Origin: Chloranthus sessilifolius
Lineage: Eukaryota > Streptophyta > Magnoliopsida > Chloranthales > Chloranthaceae
Assembly (NCBI GenBank): GCA_021018995.1
Contig: CM037593.1
Coordinates: 41,553,810 to 41,617,809 of the forward strand
Reading direction: 5' to 3'
Length of the DNA: 64,000 bases
Positions 22,280 to 36,200 of the stretch are shown here, piece by piece. The position numbers and the translations under genes are program-made. The stretch's first letter is position 1. Each line of letters starts with the position of its first letter. The notes below the pieces were generated by a model that had not been told where the DNA came from, did not search any database, and was given only the letters and a program-made list of their open reading frames with translations.

Positions 22280-24160
22280 ACTAGGTCTATATATCCATTT
22301 TTTGAGAAAAAAATGAAAAATTAACCTCATGTGAACACGAATGCCATCCCCATGGTTCCCAAACGGGCGACAAGCCCCATTGCAATTTACCTACTGAAAT
22401 GTCCTGTTGACCAACACCTGAAGGAAATCTCTTAGGTTCTCTCCAATTGGTTAGTAAGTGACCCTGATAAATGAAATGTATGTAACTATGTAACATGTAG
22501 GTATAGAGGAAGAGTCGCTTTAGTGAGAGTTATTCAAACTTTTGGGTCAAGCTTATCTTGTTCTACCAATAAAAAGAAGAAAGAGCCTGTATTGGATCAT
22601 ACATGGAAAAATCAAACTTTTGGGGCAAGCTTATCTTGTTTTACCAATAAAAGTAAGAAAGAGCCTGTATTGGATTATACGTTGATACTCCATGTTTGGT
22701 TCTATATCTGCAATCAGGTAGATGCCATGTCATCTATTTGTGTACTGAAAATGCCGCCATTTATTTAAAATAGTAAAAATTCTCTCATCGTGCATTAGAA
22801 TACCAAGACGGGGCTTAACTATAGCCACAACACAAATCCAGACAAAAGATGGAGTTTCTCTGTCTCGACATGGGTTACGTCCTCTAAATCGAAACACCTA
22901 GGTGCTGTTTGGATAGGTGGAAAAAGGAGGAACTCGGTGGAAACAAAATCGTTTTCACCATGTCTGCTTATTGGATGTAAGAAAGAGGGGGTTGGAACTC
23001 GACTATGGAAATCTGTCGATTTTGATCCATTTTCATCAAATGGCAGAAATCAGATTTCCACAAATTCGATTGTCTCTCTCTCTCTCTCTGTTTGATGATG
23101 ATGATGGTATTTAAATTTTTAGTAACATAAATGCATATTTAGATTGAAAAAGCCAGTCTATTAATATGTTTCCTTATATGACATTTGTTGTTTATTGTTT
23201 GATTGCCATAAATGCCCCTTTCCAGGTGATATCTAGACACTAAAAGTGATTTTAGAGGACATTTGTTGGTTGTCAGACTCACTATCCAAACAATTAGAAT
23301 CAGATTTTTAAGGAAAATCATTTTTGTTGAAAATTGGGCATAGGAATCATTTCATTTCCAGCTAGATTTCCACAGTTTTGCCATTACTCTACGCTACTAG
23401 ATCCTAGGAAGACCTAAACAGTTTACTCACAGAAAGAGGAAGACCAAGGCCAATAGTAGGAAATGAGCCCTTTAACCTCCCCACATCTAGCAATGTCCCC
23501 AAACCTTATTGCTCAACACTGCACTTTTTCGTAGGTTATCTTCTGGCCTGATAAAGCTTCATAACATGGAAGCCCCGAAAAATAAGCGTACCATTTGCAA
23601 ATGGTGGTATTAGTTTTCTTCTGTGCAACTTTGACATGGGCATGCGAGTCTCTACTCAACATGTACTTATGTTGAAAGATATATTATTATTCCAATATTC
23701 AATATACGTAAAATATCTCTTCCTCAAAAAAATAAAATAAATGTACGTAAAATATCTCAACCTTATGCAGATAAAAGAATGGATTATAGTATATGTGCAA
23801 AAATAAATAATACTAGAAATCAAAACAATCAGAGATTAAGTTATTTTCTCAATATTAGTGTTGACTAGTCTTCAACAGGCATCTAATATGATTTTTTGTT
23901 TCTTAATAATTTAGTATGTCCTTATTAGATAGGTTCCCTTCTCACAAATATCTTCTTTCATTATGAAAAGAGATTTCTACAAGCCCTAGACTGTTTAATG
24001 ATTACTGTATTTGTCGTTACTCCGTGATTTTAGCGTCCTAATAAATTTTATCATTCGTAAAAGGAAAAAATAAAAGAGGCCATATTTGTAATTGCAATGT
24101 TTTGAATAATTGGTTGAGTAATGGTATCTATGTTGGCTATGTCTGCTTATCGTTTTTCAG
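22280..24160 (+). other. Intron upstream of the first visible phosphatase exon
   Basis: It contains an imperfect 78-bp tandem duplication (22534-22611 and 22612-22689) and a possible MITE starting GGTGCTGTTTGGATAGG near 22910, with CTATCCAAACA near 23285. There is a short TC run at 23081-23092. No exon encoding the expected signal peptide and first 55 or so residues was found here. Confidence 0.5.
22534..22689 (+). repeat. Two-copy 78-bp tandem repeat
   Basis: TCAAACTTTTGGG(T/G)CAAGC starts each copy, and the two copies differ at only a few positions. No coding role is seen. Confidence 0.85.
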
Positions 24161-24252
24161 GGGGAAGATACTCAGCGGATAACTGTGGAGCTTGAACGCC
24201 CCAATCCATCCGAAGATGATTGGATTGGAGTGTTTTCTCCAGCAAACATCAA
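24161..24252 (+). CDS. PAP27: Phosphatase exon A
   Basis: The acceptor is GTTTTTCAG. The exon reads GEDTQRITVELERPNPSEDD and then WIGVFSPANI, the start of the N-terminal beta-sandwich region of large PAPs. It ends in phase 2 before GTAAAG. It must be preceded by another coding exon because the frame enters at GED, where family members have about 55 more residues. Confidence 0.85.
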
Positions 24253-27200
24253 GTAAAGTATATTCTACTTGCAGTTCTAACCCAGTTAGCTTTGAAATAC
24301 AATCCTTCATAGAAGTTATTCACCAGATGGGGTGGGATTGGTTTCTTAGCCTCTTTATGTGCTAATGTGCTAAATTAGAATTCCCTTTGGCCCAAATCCC
24401 TACGGATCATCTTTTGGTTCCTGCATTTAAATTTTTTTACTTTGTAGAGACACAATGTGATACTAAGAAATGTATCATTTGTACATTTGCAGATCATCTA
24501 GCTGTAATGATGAAAGTTCCAATCCGAGAAATCAGCCACCATATATATGTTCTGCCCCAATAAAGGTGTGTAAAATGGGCATGCCATGTCTAGTCTTAAT
24601 AATTGGAGAATCAAGTCATTGTGGTTTAATTTCTGTTAGCTAACTTCAGTTTTGGTATCTATATTTTCAGTATCAGTATGCGAATTACTCCAACCCAAAT
24701 TACACAAAGACAGGTCGAGGAATTTTGAAATTTCAATTGATTAACCAGCGTGCTGACTTTTCCTTTGCACTATTTTCAGGTGGCTTGTCAAATGTATGTT
24801 CATTCTGATTAGCCAATTTTTATTGTAAACTGAATCTGTCAAATTTTTTTCCCTTTTCCATTAATTTTGTTTAAGAATAATAATAAATAAAAGTTTCGCA
24901 GGAAGTGTATGAATAATTTCCAGTTTTGATGTATATATAGTAGTTTAGATTTTGTTTGTCTTAATCAATGTGCTTATCAGGTAATGTCGATGGCATACTC
25001 ATGTAGACTGAGTGTATATTTGTGATTTGTAGCCGAAGCTAGTGGCAGTTTCAAACAAAATTTCTTTTGCAAATCCAAAGGCACCTGTTTATCCACGTCT
25101 GGCTCAGGGGAAGTCTTGGAATGAAGTAAGTCAACTTCTTCATGGTTTTGTCTTTTTATGTTTGGGCACTTCAACTACGTACCATCTCTGAGTACTTTTT
25201 TTTAATACTTTGAAGACTTCAAAGTAGCAAAATTCTTGGGTAATCTTAATGGTTCCTTGGACGCCATAATACATTTACACTAAATGAAGTACTATGATGT
25301 CCAGAGCTTGAGAAAAGTACAGACTTTCTTTCACATATAGGGAAAGATCCGCATACAGTGAAATGGCTCTCATAATATTTATATCCAACTCCATAGAATT
25401 GGTCACAGTTGGGGATCTAAGATTTAATATTTTCGATATGTATGAAGAAATTTGTGTTTGCACATGCCAACTGTTATTGCATACACACATGCCATTTCCT
25501 TATCTCTCAATCAACCTGTATGGGATTTTGTTAATCACTTTAGAGCTTCCTGATAGCTTAAGCAAACAATGAAACAAAATGAATGTATGCAATAGGCACA
25601 GATAAAACATCTATAAAATTCCGAATAATACCTAAACTACCCTGATATGCTTAATAATATATAATACAGATGTGCTTGTTAACACCCCCTCAAGGTCATA
25701 TGATGGATGGAGGTATGACATTATGAGTGCCAAATAAAAGCTGTAACCTAGTAGATGAGGTACTTTGTGCTGAAGTCGGCAATATGGTACACATAGGAGA
25801 TATAAGGTAAGGGGATGGTGTGCCACACTATGTTACTTAATTCCCTGACTCACCTAGCGAATCGTGAAATGGGTAGAATGAAGCAATTCATAGTTCAATT
25901 CGGTCTGATTCGGCACGAGAACCAAATTTATTAGTTAATGATAACTACTTTGTTTTAAATAAAATGTTACAATATGGGGAGAGGACTTGAACCTAGACCT
26001 TGTGATTGTTAAGTTTTATAGCAAACCAATGGTTATTTGCATTTCTTTGATTAAAGAGTGCAAGTTTATATTATAAAATTAATAAAATTTTAAATTCATC
26101 TTACCTTGAGCGAATAGGGTTTGTTTGATGGTAGCGAATTGTGAATCAGAATTTGAACTGAGCGAACTAAGTCACTATGCCTTTGTCCTAGTGCTGATGA
26201 ACAAAGTGTCAATTTATCTCAACATGTTTTGTGCATTCGTGAAAAACCTGATTGAGAGCAATGCAACTGGCACTACGGTTGTCACTATATATTTTTGTAA
26301 GAGTGGCAATGGAGATGCCCGTCGGGAAGTAGCCAACGCACCATATGATGCCTGCAATAGTATGTGACATCGCCCGACACTCTACGTCAGCACTAGACTG
26401 AGACATGATGTCTTGCTTCTTACTTTTCTAGGAGATTAGGGAGTCCCCTAGAACAAGACATCTAGTGGTAGAATTGCGATCAATAACATCACCATCCCAA
26501 TTGATGTTAGTGTAGGCATGTAAAATAGGTTGAGATGAAGATGGAAGAAGGAGAGAATGTCAAGGTGCCCCAAACATATGAAGTAAAACGAGCGATGTAC
26601 AAAATATTGATCTTTAATTTCCAGTACAAGGGAAAAGGTTTCCGCATAGTCAACACTATACTGCTCAGTGAACCCGCGATTAACCAATCTTGCTTGCATT
26701 ACATTAAGGTTCTCTCTATGCAAGCCTTAACTTAATATATCCACTTGCAATTGATAGGAGTCTTGCGCTTAGAACGAGGAACAAAATCCCAAGTATGTTT
26801 CTAGGGTATTGTAGAAAGATCCTCAACCATCCCTACTGCTAATAAGGAAGCTGCATGCCTCACGAGACTGTGATTCATGATAGGAGTAAACAATAGCGAG
26901 AGAATGCTGGCTCTAAAGACTAAACTTTTATAACTCAAATAATAAGAACTATGTTAAGTGTGACACTTAAATGTGATGTTGATGAACAATATCATGAAAT
27001 GTTATAGTGGAGTTAGTGCAAAGTTGAGGATTGGAATAACTGGTTGAGATGGGCCAAATAAGAATGAAGGTATGTGGAGCAAGGATCAAAATCTTGGTAT
27101 CAGTTTCAGGACTGACCAAAACCGAAATTTTGACCAAAATTTCTGTATTTCAGCACCCTGAAATTTTCGGTCCCACATAATATATATATGTTTTTTTGGT

Positions 27201-30200
27201 AAAAAACAAAAATATATCAATAGTTTAACCGATAATAGCAAGAGTTTAAAGTTTATCCCATGATTAGGAAGAGTTTAGTTGATAACATAGCAAGAGTTTT
27301 GACTATTTTGCAAGATTTAATTGTTTAGCCAATAATAGTAAGAGTTTAGCAAGATTTTAGCCGATAATATAGCAAGAGTTTAACATTTAGCCGATAATAT
27401 AGCAAGAGTTTATGAGAGTTTTGCAAGAGTTTAGCATTTAGCTGATAATATTAAGAGTTTAGCAAAACGATTTTAGCCTAAAATATAGCTCCCCACAAAA
27501 AATGGCGATACTTTAAATTATCGTTTCGAGCTTTGCCGAAACCGATATATATCGGTTGATAGTTTGAAGTATCGACCGATATTTTGAACCATGATATGGA
27601 GCATACCTCCATTCTTGAACATCATCGTCTTAAAAGTAGGCATGTGAGTGGAGGTAGGGAACAAAGAATGTAAGAATCGAGGAGAGTTGTGTGGGGAAGA
27701 AGGCTCATAACTCAATGAGGTTGGGGAAGAGGCATATGAACTTTTATGTAAAAGATCAAGAAAGGAAAAGAAGGGTTGGAGGAGAAGACCCAAAGAATGA
27801 GTAAGTAGGGTGTAAAAGGAAAAAGAAAGCATGCTTGAGAAATGTTACATCCAAAGACGATGAGCAATTGGGCCATGACATCAACAACCCTTATGGTCAA
27901 TTTCATACCCTCAAACACAAAAAAAAGTGAGCGATTAATATGTTCAATGGGAGGAAGTAGAACAAACATACTTTCCTTGGGTTGGTATAATGTACTAGTA
28001 CTTGTACTGGTATGTTATGACAAAGAATGCTTTTATTTGTATGTCTGTGGTAGGATGTTAGTACGACGTATGTACAAAATTTCTATGACATTATCATCAT
28101 CCTCATAGCTTTATTCCATTTATTTGGGTTCGGCTTTGTGAATCCTATTTCTCCATTCGTTGCAAATTAGCGCTATGCTCTCTATAACCTCACAATCCTT
28201 CATATCCCCTCTCACTGCTTCCATCCAGGTCTTCACTGGCCTTCCTCTTCTTCTACGTCCTTGTACTAGTAGAGTCTCAACCCTTCATACCGTCTGCTTC
28301 TTGCCTTGGATGAACATGTCCAAACCACCTCAAGTGACACTCAGTAATTTTTTCTTTTATAGGTGCCACTCTCAAAATTTCTCTTATGTACCCATTTCGC
28401 ATTCTTTCCCTTCTTATTATTCCACACATCCATCTCAACATATGCATCTCGATCACCTGTACTCTATCTTCTTGCCACTTTTATGTAGCTCAACATTCCG
28501 CACCATATAATACTGTAGGCCTAACCACCGTCTTAAAAATGGCGTCTCTTCAATCTTAGTGGAACTCTTGGGTCGCACATTACTCCTCTAGCTTGCCTCC
28601 ATTTCATTCAGCTTACATTAATCCTATTTGAGACGTCCTCTTCAAATCCATCACCTAACTGTAAAGTAGAGCCTAAGTAGCGAAATCTATAGCAATGTGG
28701 TATTAAATGGTTTTCTATTTGACTAAATCCTTCTCTAAACTACCTTGTTCACTAAATTTGTACTCCACATATTCTTTCTTTGCTTTACTAATTTTCAAAC
28801 TCCTTGACTTCGAAGCTTTTCTCCATAATTCTAGCTTATCATTTATTTCTTTCCTTGTCTGGGCAATTAAAACTACGCCGTCCCCAAATAACATGTACTA
28901 CAAGATTCTTCTTGTATATATATTTTAAATGCATTCATGGCCATGGAAAACAAATAAGTGCTCAAGGCAGATCCTTGATGCAAACCAACCCCGTCAAGGA
29001 ACTCACTCGTCTCTCTGCATGTTGTTCTAACATTCTTACATGACTTTGATCTCAATATATAAATTTGGAATGCATATCTTCTTCAATGTCCACCATATTA
29101 TCGGTCTTGGCACTCTATCATAAGCCTTCTCTAAATAAAAAAGGCCATATGTAGGGTTTGCCTTCTCTTTCTAAACTTCTCCATAAGTTATCTCAATAGA
29201 AAGATAACTTCCGTTGATATTCCCGACATAAATGCAAACTAGTTCTCCGATACATTTGATTCTTGTCGTAGACGTGGTTCAATCATTCTCTCCCAAAGTT
29301 TCATAGTCTGACTCATTTTGTTAATGCATCGATAGTTGGTACAATCTTGGATCACTCCTTTGTTCTTATAGAAAGGGGCCACAGTGCTCTTCCTCCATTC
29401 CTCATACATTTTCTTCATTTTATTATTTTATTGAATAATTTAGTCAACCGGTTCAGTCCATTTTCTTCATTTTATTATTACGAAAATCAAATTGTCCATA
29501 AAATGGAAATAAATACTTCAACAGTTATAATGAAAATACTATTCCAGAGATACCACCGGTGACGGCTGTACGTCAACCAAACAGTGGTACTTACATCAAT
29601 ATGTGTGAAAAGCAATAAGTAAATATTCTAAAGAAAGTTCATTGAGTTGCGCTAAGTCTAAATGACAAAACTTTTACTAAGGATAATTCTCGGGTGGAAG
29701 ATCTTCGTCTTCCGGCACGAAATCAGGATCTTCTTCAAATTCAGGATCTTTATCAACGTCGGTACCTGCGACACATAGTGTTGGGGTGAGCTAAAAATCC
29801 ATATGCTCAGAAGGGCAATCCCAATTCCAATTGTACTTTAACCTTCCAATACAAAGTTTTAGTGATCATTTCAATATTAATAACTAAGACACCATAAATA
29901 TAAGGAGTCACCACACATTTATGTTCTAAGATAAATAACTTCAAGTGCAATTTAAGTTTGAGTTATATAGTCTACGGTGGAGTTTTGATGTCATATTCAG
30001 AAGGTCTAAAAGGTAATTTTGTATGAGTGTCCAACCATGGTATTTTCCTCTTGCATTTCATTTCATGTGTTAATTGTTATATTCATGCATGACTTACAAA
30101 TATAACTTAAGTAATCTCTATCGCACATATAGTACTAGAGTCAATGCCAAAGTACCGAGGGGATCTTGACCATCGTTGTTCTAGAACAATTTTCAAAGTG

Positions 30201-33200
30201 TCGTAACCCTGCAATGTGAGGTAGCTTGTATAGTTCAAATACTGCTAGGTTCAAAGCGTGCCATAGCACAAGATCCATTCAAATTCAAATCTTCAAATCA
30301 CATGCAATATTCTAAAGTATAATGTCGTATTCGTACCTTATAATTTATTCGAAATTCAAAATCAGTTTCTAAAACTCAATGAGATTCATATCATGCATCT
30401 TATTTTAATTACTTCGAATTTCGAATTCAGTTTCCAAGATCCGATGAGATTCATATCATATATCTTCTTCCTTTGTACTTTCTTTAAGAATGTCACAAGG
30501 AATTAATTCTAGTGTTTCAAATTTCGTGTTCAAGTGTTCAATAAATCATAAGAGCAAAGTGACTATGTATCTTAACGAATAACAAACAATATCTGATTTA
30601 TTTAAACTTAGTTCATAAGCCTATAAGCGAAATTTCTTTTATTTTTCTTAAAGAAATGATATAATTACGAAAATCAAATTGCCCATAAAACTGAAATAAA
30701 TACTTCGACATTCATAATGAAAATACTAATCCAGAGATACCACCGGTGATGACCGTACGCCACACAAACAGTGGTACTTACATCATTATGCGCGAAATGC
30801 AATAAGTAAATATTCTAAAAAAAATTCATCGAGTCGTACCAAGTTTAAATCACAAAACTTTTACTGAGGATAAAATTCTTCGGGTGGAAGATTTTCGTCT
30901 TTCGGCACGAAATCGGATCCTCTTCAAATTCAGAATCTTTATCAACGTCGGTACCTGTGACACAGTGTTGGGGTGAGCTAAAAATTCACATACTCAGTAG
31001 GGACCAATTGTACCTTAACCTTCCAATACATAGTTTTAGTGGTCATTTCAATATTAAAAACTAAGACACCATAAATATAAGGGGTCACCACACATTTATG
31101 TTCTAAGATAAATAACTTCAAATGCACATTTAAGTTTGAGTTATATAGTCTATGGTGGAGTTTTATTGTCATATTTAGAAGGTCTAAAAGGTAATTTTGT
31201 ATGAGTGTCCAACCATGGTATTTTCCTCTTGCATCTCATTTTATGTGTTAATTCTTATATTCATGCATGACTTAAAAATATAACTTAAGTAATCTCTATT
31301 GCACATATAATGCTAGAGTCAATGTCAAAGTATCGATGGGGATCCTGACCATCGTCATTTTAGAACAATTTTCAAATTGTCATAGCCCCTGCAATGTGAG
31401 GTAGCTCATGCCGTTCAAAATACCGTCGTAACGGTTCAAAGGTTCAAAGCGTGCCATAGCACAGGATTCATTCAAATTCAAATCTTCAAATCGCATGCAA
31501 TATTCTAAAGTATAATGTCGTATTCGTACCTTATAATTTATTCGGAATTCAAAATCAGTTTCTAAGACTCAATGAGATTCATATCATGCATCTTATTTTA
31601 ATTACTTCGAATTTTAAATTCAGTTTCCAAGATCCGATGAGATTCATATCATATATCTTCTTCCTTTGTACTTCTTTAAGAGTGTCACAAGGAATTAATT
31701 CTAGTGTTTCAAATTTCGTGTTCAAGTGTTCAACAAATCATAAGAGCAAAGTGACTATGTATCTTAACGAATAACAAACAATATCTAATTTATTTAAAGC
31801 CACTAAATATCTAAGAATCAGATTTATAAAACACAACTAATCGTCGAAATTCCCCTACTTCGTTTCCTAATGGCGCATCAAAGATCGATAATAGAAGTGT
31901 GAGTGTCGCGCTAGGCTTCCGATTTGTGCATACACAAGTGACATATCAACAACCATAGATTTGTGTATCGATCGATTGATCGAGAATATGATCTAAGTCA
32001 TTAATTTCGGGTCTCAATCGATCAATCGGAGATGAAATTCGATTGATCGGAATTAAAGCAAATATAAGGTAACTATGTTAATCGGTTCTGCCCAGAATCG
32101 ATCGATCGAACTAGGGGTCGATCGATCGGGAAATGAAAGCAATTATATATGCTCACCAAATGATCTCTGTCTAGAATCGATCGACCGAGAGTTAGGCTCG
32201 ATCGATCGAATTTAAGAGGTAAGTGTATAACTGACATTGGTCTCGAAGTAAAATCGATTGATTTCCAAATTTCTGCACAATCAATCGATCAGTTTTATAA
32301 CCAGAGGTTATACAACAGAGCATGGATTAAAATTTCGTTCGATACCGATACGTATCGGTGTCGGAGGTGAACGATATGGTACATTCAGTGTACTGTATCG
32401 TTCACTTTATATTATATGGAAAGCCCGAACGATACATTGAATGTATCGTCCGACTTTTTACTGTTCCAATACGTATCGTCTGATATGTATCGGTTTTGAG
32501 CTCGGACGATACGTATCGGATACCCGGTATTTTAACCCATGCAACAGAGACAAGAAATTTGGCTTCTCCAAATCAATCGATTGGTATGTTATTTTGATCG
32601 ATCGATTATATAACTAAAGGTTATATAACAGAGACTTGTAATTTTTTATTCTTCTCCAAATCGATCGATCGGTCTGGTATTTCAATCGATCAATTATATA
32701 ACCAAAATTATAAAACAGAGAGTGTAAATCTTGAGCACAAATCGGTCAGCCACTAATAAAAAATATGGTGCAAAATCGATCGATCGACTGAGTACAGAAC
32801 GAAAACCCTTTTTGCTCGGCCTGAAATCGATCGATCGATCGAATGGGAAGTGGATCGGTCGATTTCAAAGTTTCTGTTCGTTTCTAGGGTTCGCAAATAG
32901 GATCTAAAATTAAGAAAGGACGGGTATTGACCTCTTGAAGCGTGAACTGTGAATCTATGGTGATTAGGGTTGAGGAGATCGATGTTCAACGCTATAGTTC
33001 ATCCAAGGTTTCCTCTTCCTCCTTTATCTTGATGGTAGAAAAGATTATGGTGATTCTTGTGGAAGAATACCCAAAAGATTTTAGGGAGGGTTGAGGAAGA
33101 AAGGTGGTGACGGCTCGGGTTTCTTAAGAAGAAGAAAAAAGAGAATAAGAGATAGCTAGGTTTTCTCAAAAAATTAATTAAAAGAAGAATAGGGCTACGT

Positions 33201-36200
33201 ACTTAAATAAGATTTTTCAAAATAGGGTAGGTTTCGGTGTGGAGCGCTACCACTAAGTACAATGCAAATTATATCTAACACCACAAAATAAGGTTTAAGA
33301 AAATCCGAGTCGTTACACCATCTGGTCCCAATGCCTCTCTTTTCTTCATTTTTGTTAAGGTTGCTTTTACTTTAGATTTCGATATTTTGTTGATCATTTC
33401 TTGGTTTAGTTCCTCTTCTTCAACCACTTCTTTCGCATATTCTATGTTTAATAGATCTTTATAGTATTTTTACTATTTGTTATCTCATCCTCTTTCACCA
33501 AGACCCTTTGATCTTCATACCTAATGCACCTTACTTGGTCGAGATCTCTAGTTTTCTTTTCTCTAATCTTGACAAGTTTATAGATTTTTCTCTCCTTTTG
33601 TTCCCCACCTCGTATACAAATTATCGTACGTCTCTTACTTTATTTTAAATGATCATGATGATATGGAATAGGTAAGATTTAAAGACTTCATTTATGTTTA
33701 TATCTATATGATATTTATAATTAAAGGCAAGTATTCTACTATTGAACTTTATGTCACAAAATTTGTCGGCAACAAGGTGAAAACATATGATTATGACATG
33801 CTATATTTTTTTAAGCATACTTAGAGATTATATGGTTTGAATTGTATTTGAGAAGAAGTTGATGATGACAAAGAAGAAGAAGAGTAAATTGAAGAGTACG
33901 AGAGCTTAGTGCGCATGAACTTCAGTATGTTGTGTTTGTTCATTCGAAACGTAACCAGATGCAAGTTTTTTTTTTTCTATAATTCAACTTGGAGTTGTTG
34001 ATGGGGTCTCCACCCCTCCATTAGCGCAAAAGAATTAATTACATATGGTGATGAGTACAATGAATACCATCATAAAGCATATAGATAAGGGAAATAGGGA
34101 ATTGATCGGAGGATAACCATCGGACCACTTCAGTAGTTTCCACTCCAAGCCGTGCAAGGAAATCCGCTACTTTATTGCATTCATGGAAGACATATAGGAA
34201 CTTTATGTTGACGAACTACTTTTTTCCTTTGCTTGATCTCTTAGACACTGGTAAGTTATCTCCAAGGGATCTGAATAGAATTGTTATGCATTCAATTGCG
34301 ATCCTCCAATTGACTTGATCTCCACATTCACATAACTCTCTTCCACCGCACAAATCATAGATTTATTTATCACATATAACTTGATGAGGGATATATTTAT
34401 TTATCATATATAACTTGATGAGGGATATATCTGTGTACATACTACTCGAATACCGTGCCCATAGCATGTTTCCAGTGCAACAACCTTCTCGTTGATCAGC
34501 AATCCATCATTGTTAAATTTAAGATAGTTTGCCAGAGGCTTCAGCTATTTGCAAGGAATCTGATTGTTTTGGTGGTGCCTTAGACACAAATCCCAATTGT
34601 ATAGAATTGGAAATTCTTCACTATATATGTTGCCAAAAGCTGCGCCTATGCTTAGGGCGGTTGACCACTTAGGCCTAGCCTGCTTCCGGTTTACTTACCT
34701 TAGGCATTATAAGGGGAGATACTAGACTTCTAGAGGCCATTTAGGTGTGCTACTAAGGACCGTTACAAGGTATCAAGTGAGATGATAAACACTGCAACTA
34801 AACTTTATAAATGATTCATTTTTCTTTTAAACAATCATTGATAGCTATGGATTGCGATTTAGATCCCTACTCTCAAAATACATATGCATTACCACTTGAG
34901 CTAATGCTCAATTCCTTAAGGACTGCAGTCTAATCCTTTATAAACCAATCAGAATGAAATTAGATCTAACTTCAAGTTTTCTTCTGAAAATTTTCCAACC
35001 GAATCAAATTAACTAGATTTGTCCATTATTGACCAATAGATGCTGCTAAAATCCAAAAACCATAACAATATTATGTTTTTAAACAAATGATTTACTTAGT
35101 ATTAATTTCTTGTTTGTTTAATTTTTTAATTGTTGCTTGCTACTTGCCATTTATTATTTTACATTTTCAACCTGTAACTGTACATGATGATTGATACTTA
35201 ATGAGTAAATAATCAAGTTTTTATCATTATTTGTTATTCTCATATATTTACCATTTACTATAAATCCTCTATAGATTTATATAGCACGTAAAATTTGATT
35301 GCAAACCTTACCGCCTATTCTCTGCTTAGGCCCCACTTAGCTCCAAGGGGGTCTACTGCCTAGGCCTCGCTTGCTGCATTTAACAACCATGTTCACTGTT
35401 ATCAAAGTCATAACATCCATCCTATTTATAACATCTGCCTCAATCGTCTTAAGAATATATTTCTTATCTCTATTCTCTTCTAACATTATTTGGTTACGTT
35501 CCCTCCATAAATGCCAATTGGAAGCCAAGAATGTAAGCTTGAAATTCAATGACGATCTGCCCTTCCCTTTAGCTTTCTTGTTGGGATCATCTAATTCTCC
35601 ATATCCATGATGAGAAAGGGCAATAAAAAATAGGTCATTTCTTCATCGGTTCAACAAAAAACACAGCGAGATATCCAGTTCAATCCTCTCTTTTTCAGGT
35701 TTTCAATAGTGAGGAGTTTCTATTAATAGCTAACCATGCACAAAAGCTATGTTTAGGGATGAGATGGTTGTTCCATATGAATTTGTACCAATTTTTAGAC
35801 TCACCTCTTCCTCTTACCACAATACAGAGGCATTGAACTACTGATAGAGGATCCCAACTCAAAAAGAAGAGAATGAAGTCATAAAATCTCAAATGTGTTG
35901 TGCACAATGAGCTGGTATTCAAGTTCGGAACTTGGGCAAGAGACAATAAGTTGATTTTTTACTTTTCCAAGCAACCAAGTTGCTTGTAGAAAGATACAAT
36001 ATCCAAAATTTGAGTGATCATCAATAGCAGACCCAACCCATTTTGCATCTGTATTTCTATCAATATTAAGATAACCAGTTGTAAGTCTGTCAGAACGGCT
36101 AGACTTAATATATCGCAGAATATGATGGACAACGACAAGATTTAAAGCATGAGATGATTGCATGAACTGGCTAACCAAGTTGATTACAAAAGTAATGTCT

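Larger units (their letters stand above)
29461..33318 (-). mobile_element. Inserted LTR-like block that splits the RTE LINE
   Basis: The LINE reading stops near 29460 and resumes at 33319. The right edge of the block, read on the minus strand, begins TGTAACGACTCGGATTTTC, a start common among long plant gypsy LTRs. The block has no coding region. It contains a tandem duplication (29481-31796), a field of CGATCGATCG words (31970-32880) and a nested MITE. A matching left terminus and 5-bp duplication were not found, so a long solo LTR is the best guess rather than a proven call. Confidence 0.5.

Noticed and set aside
29481..31796. Considered as a pair of LTRs flanking an element
   Set aside because: The two copies are directly adjacent with no internal region, primer site or polypurine tract between them.
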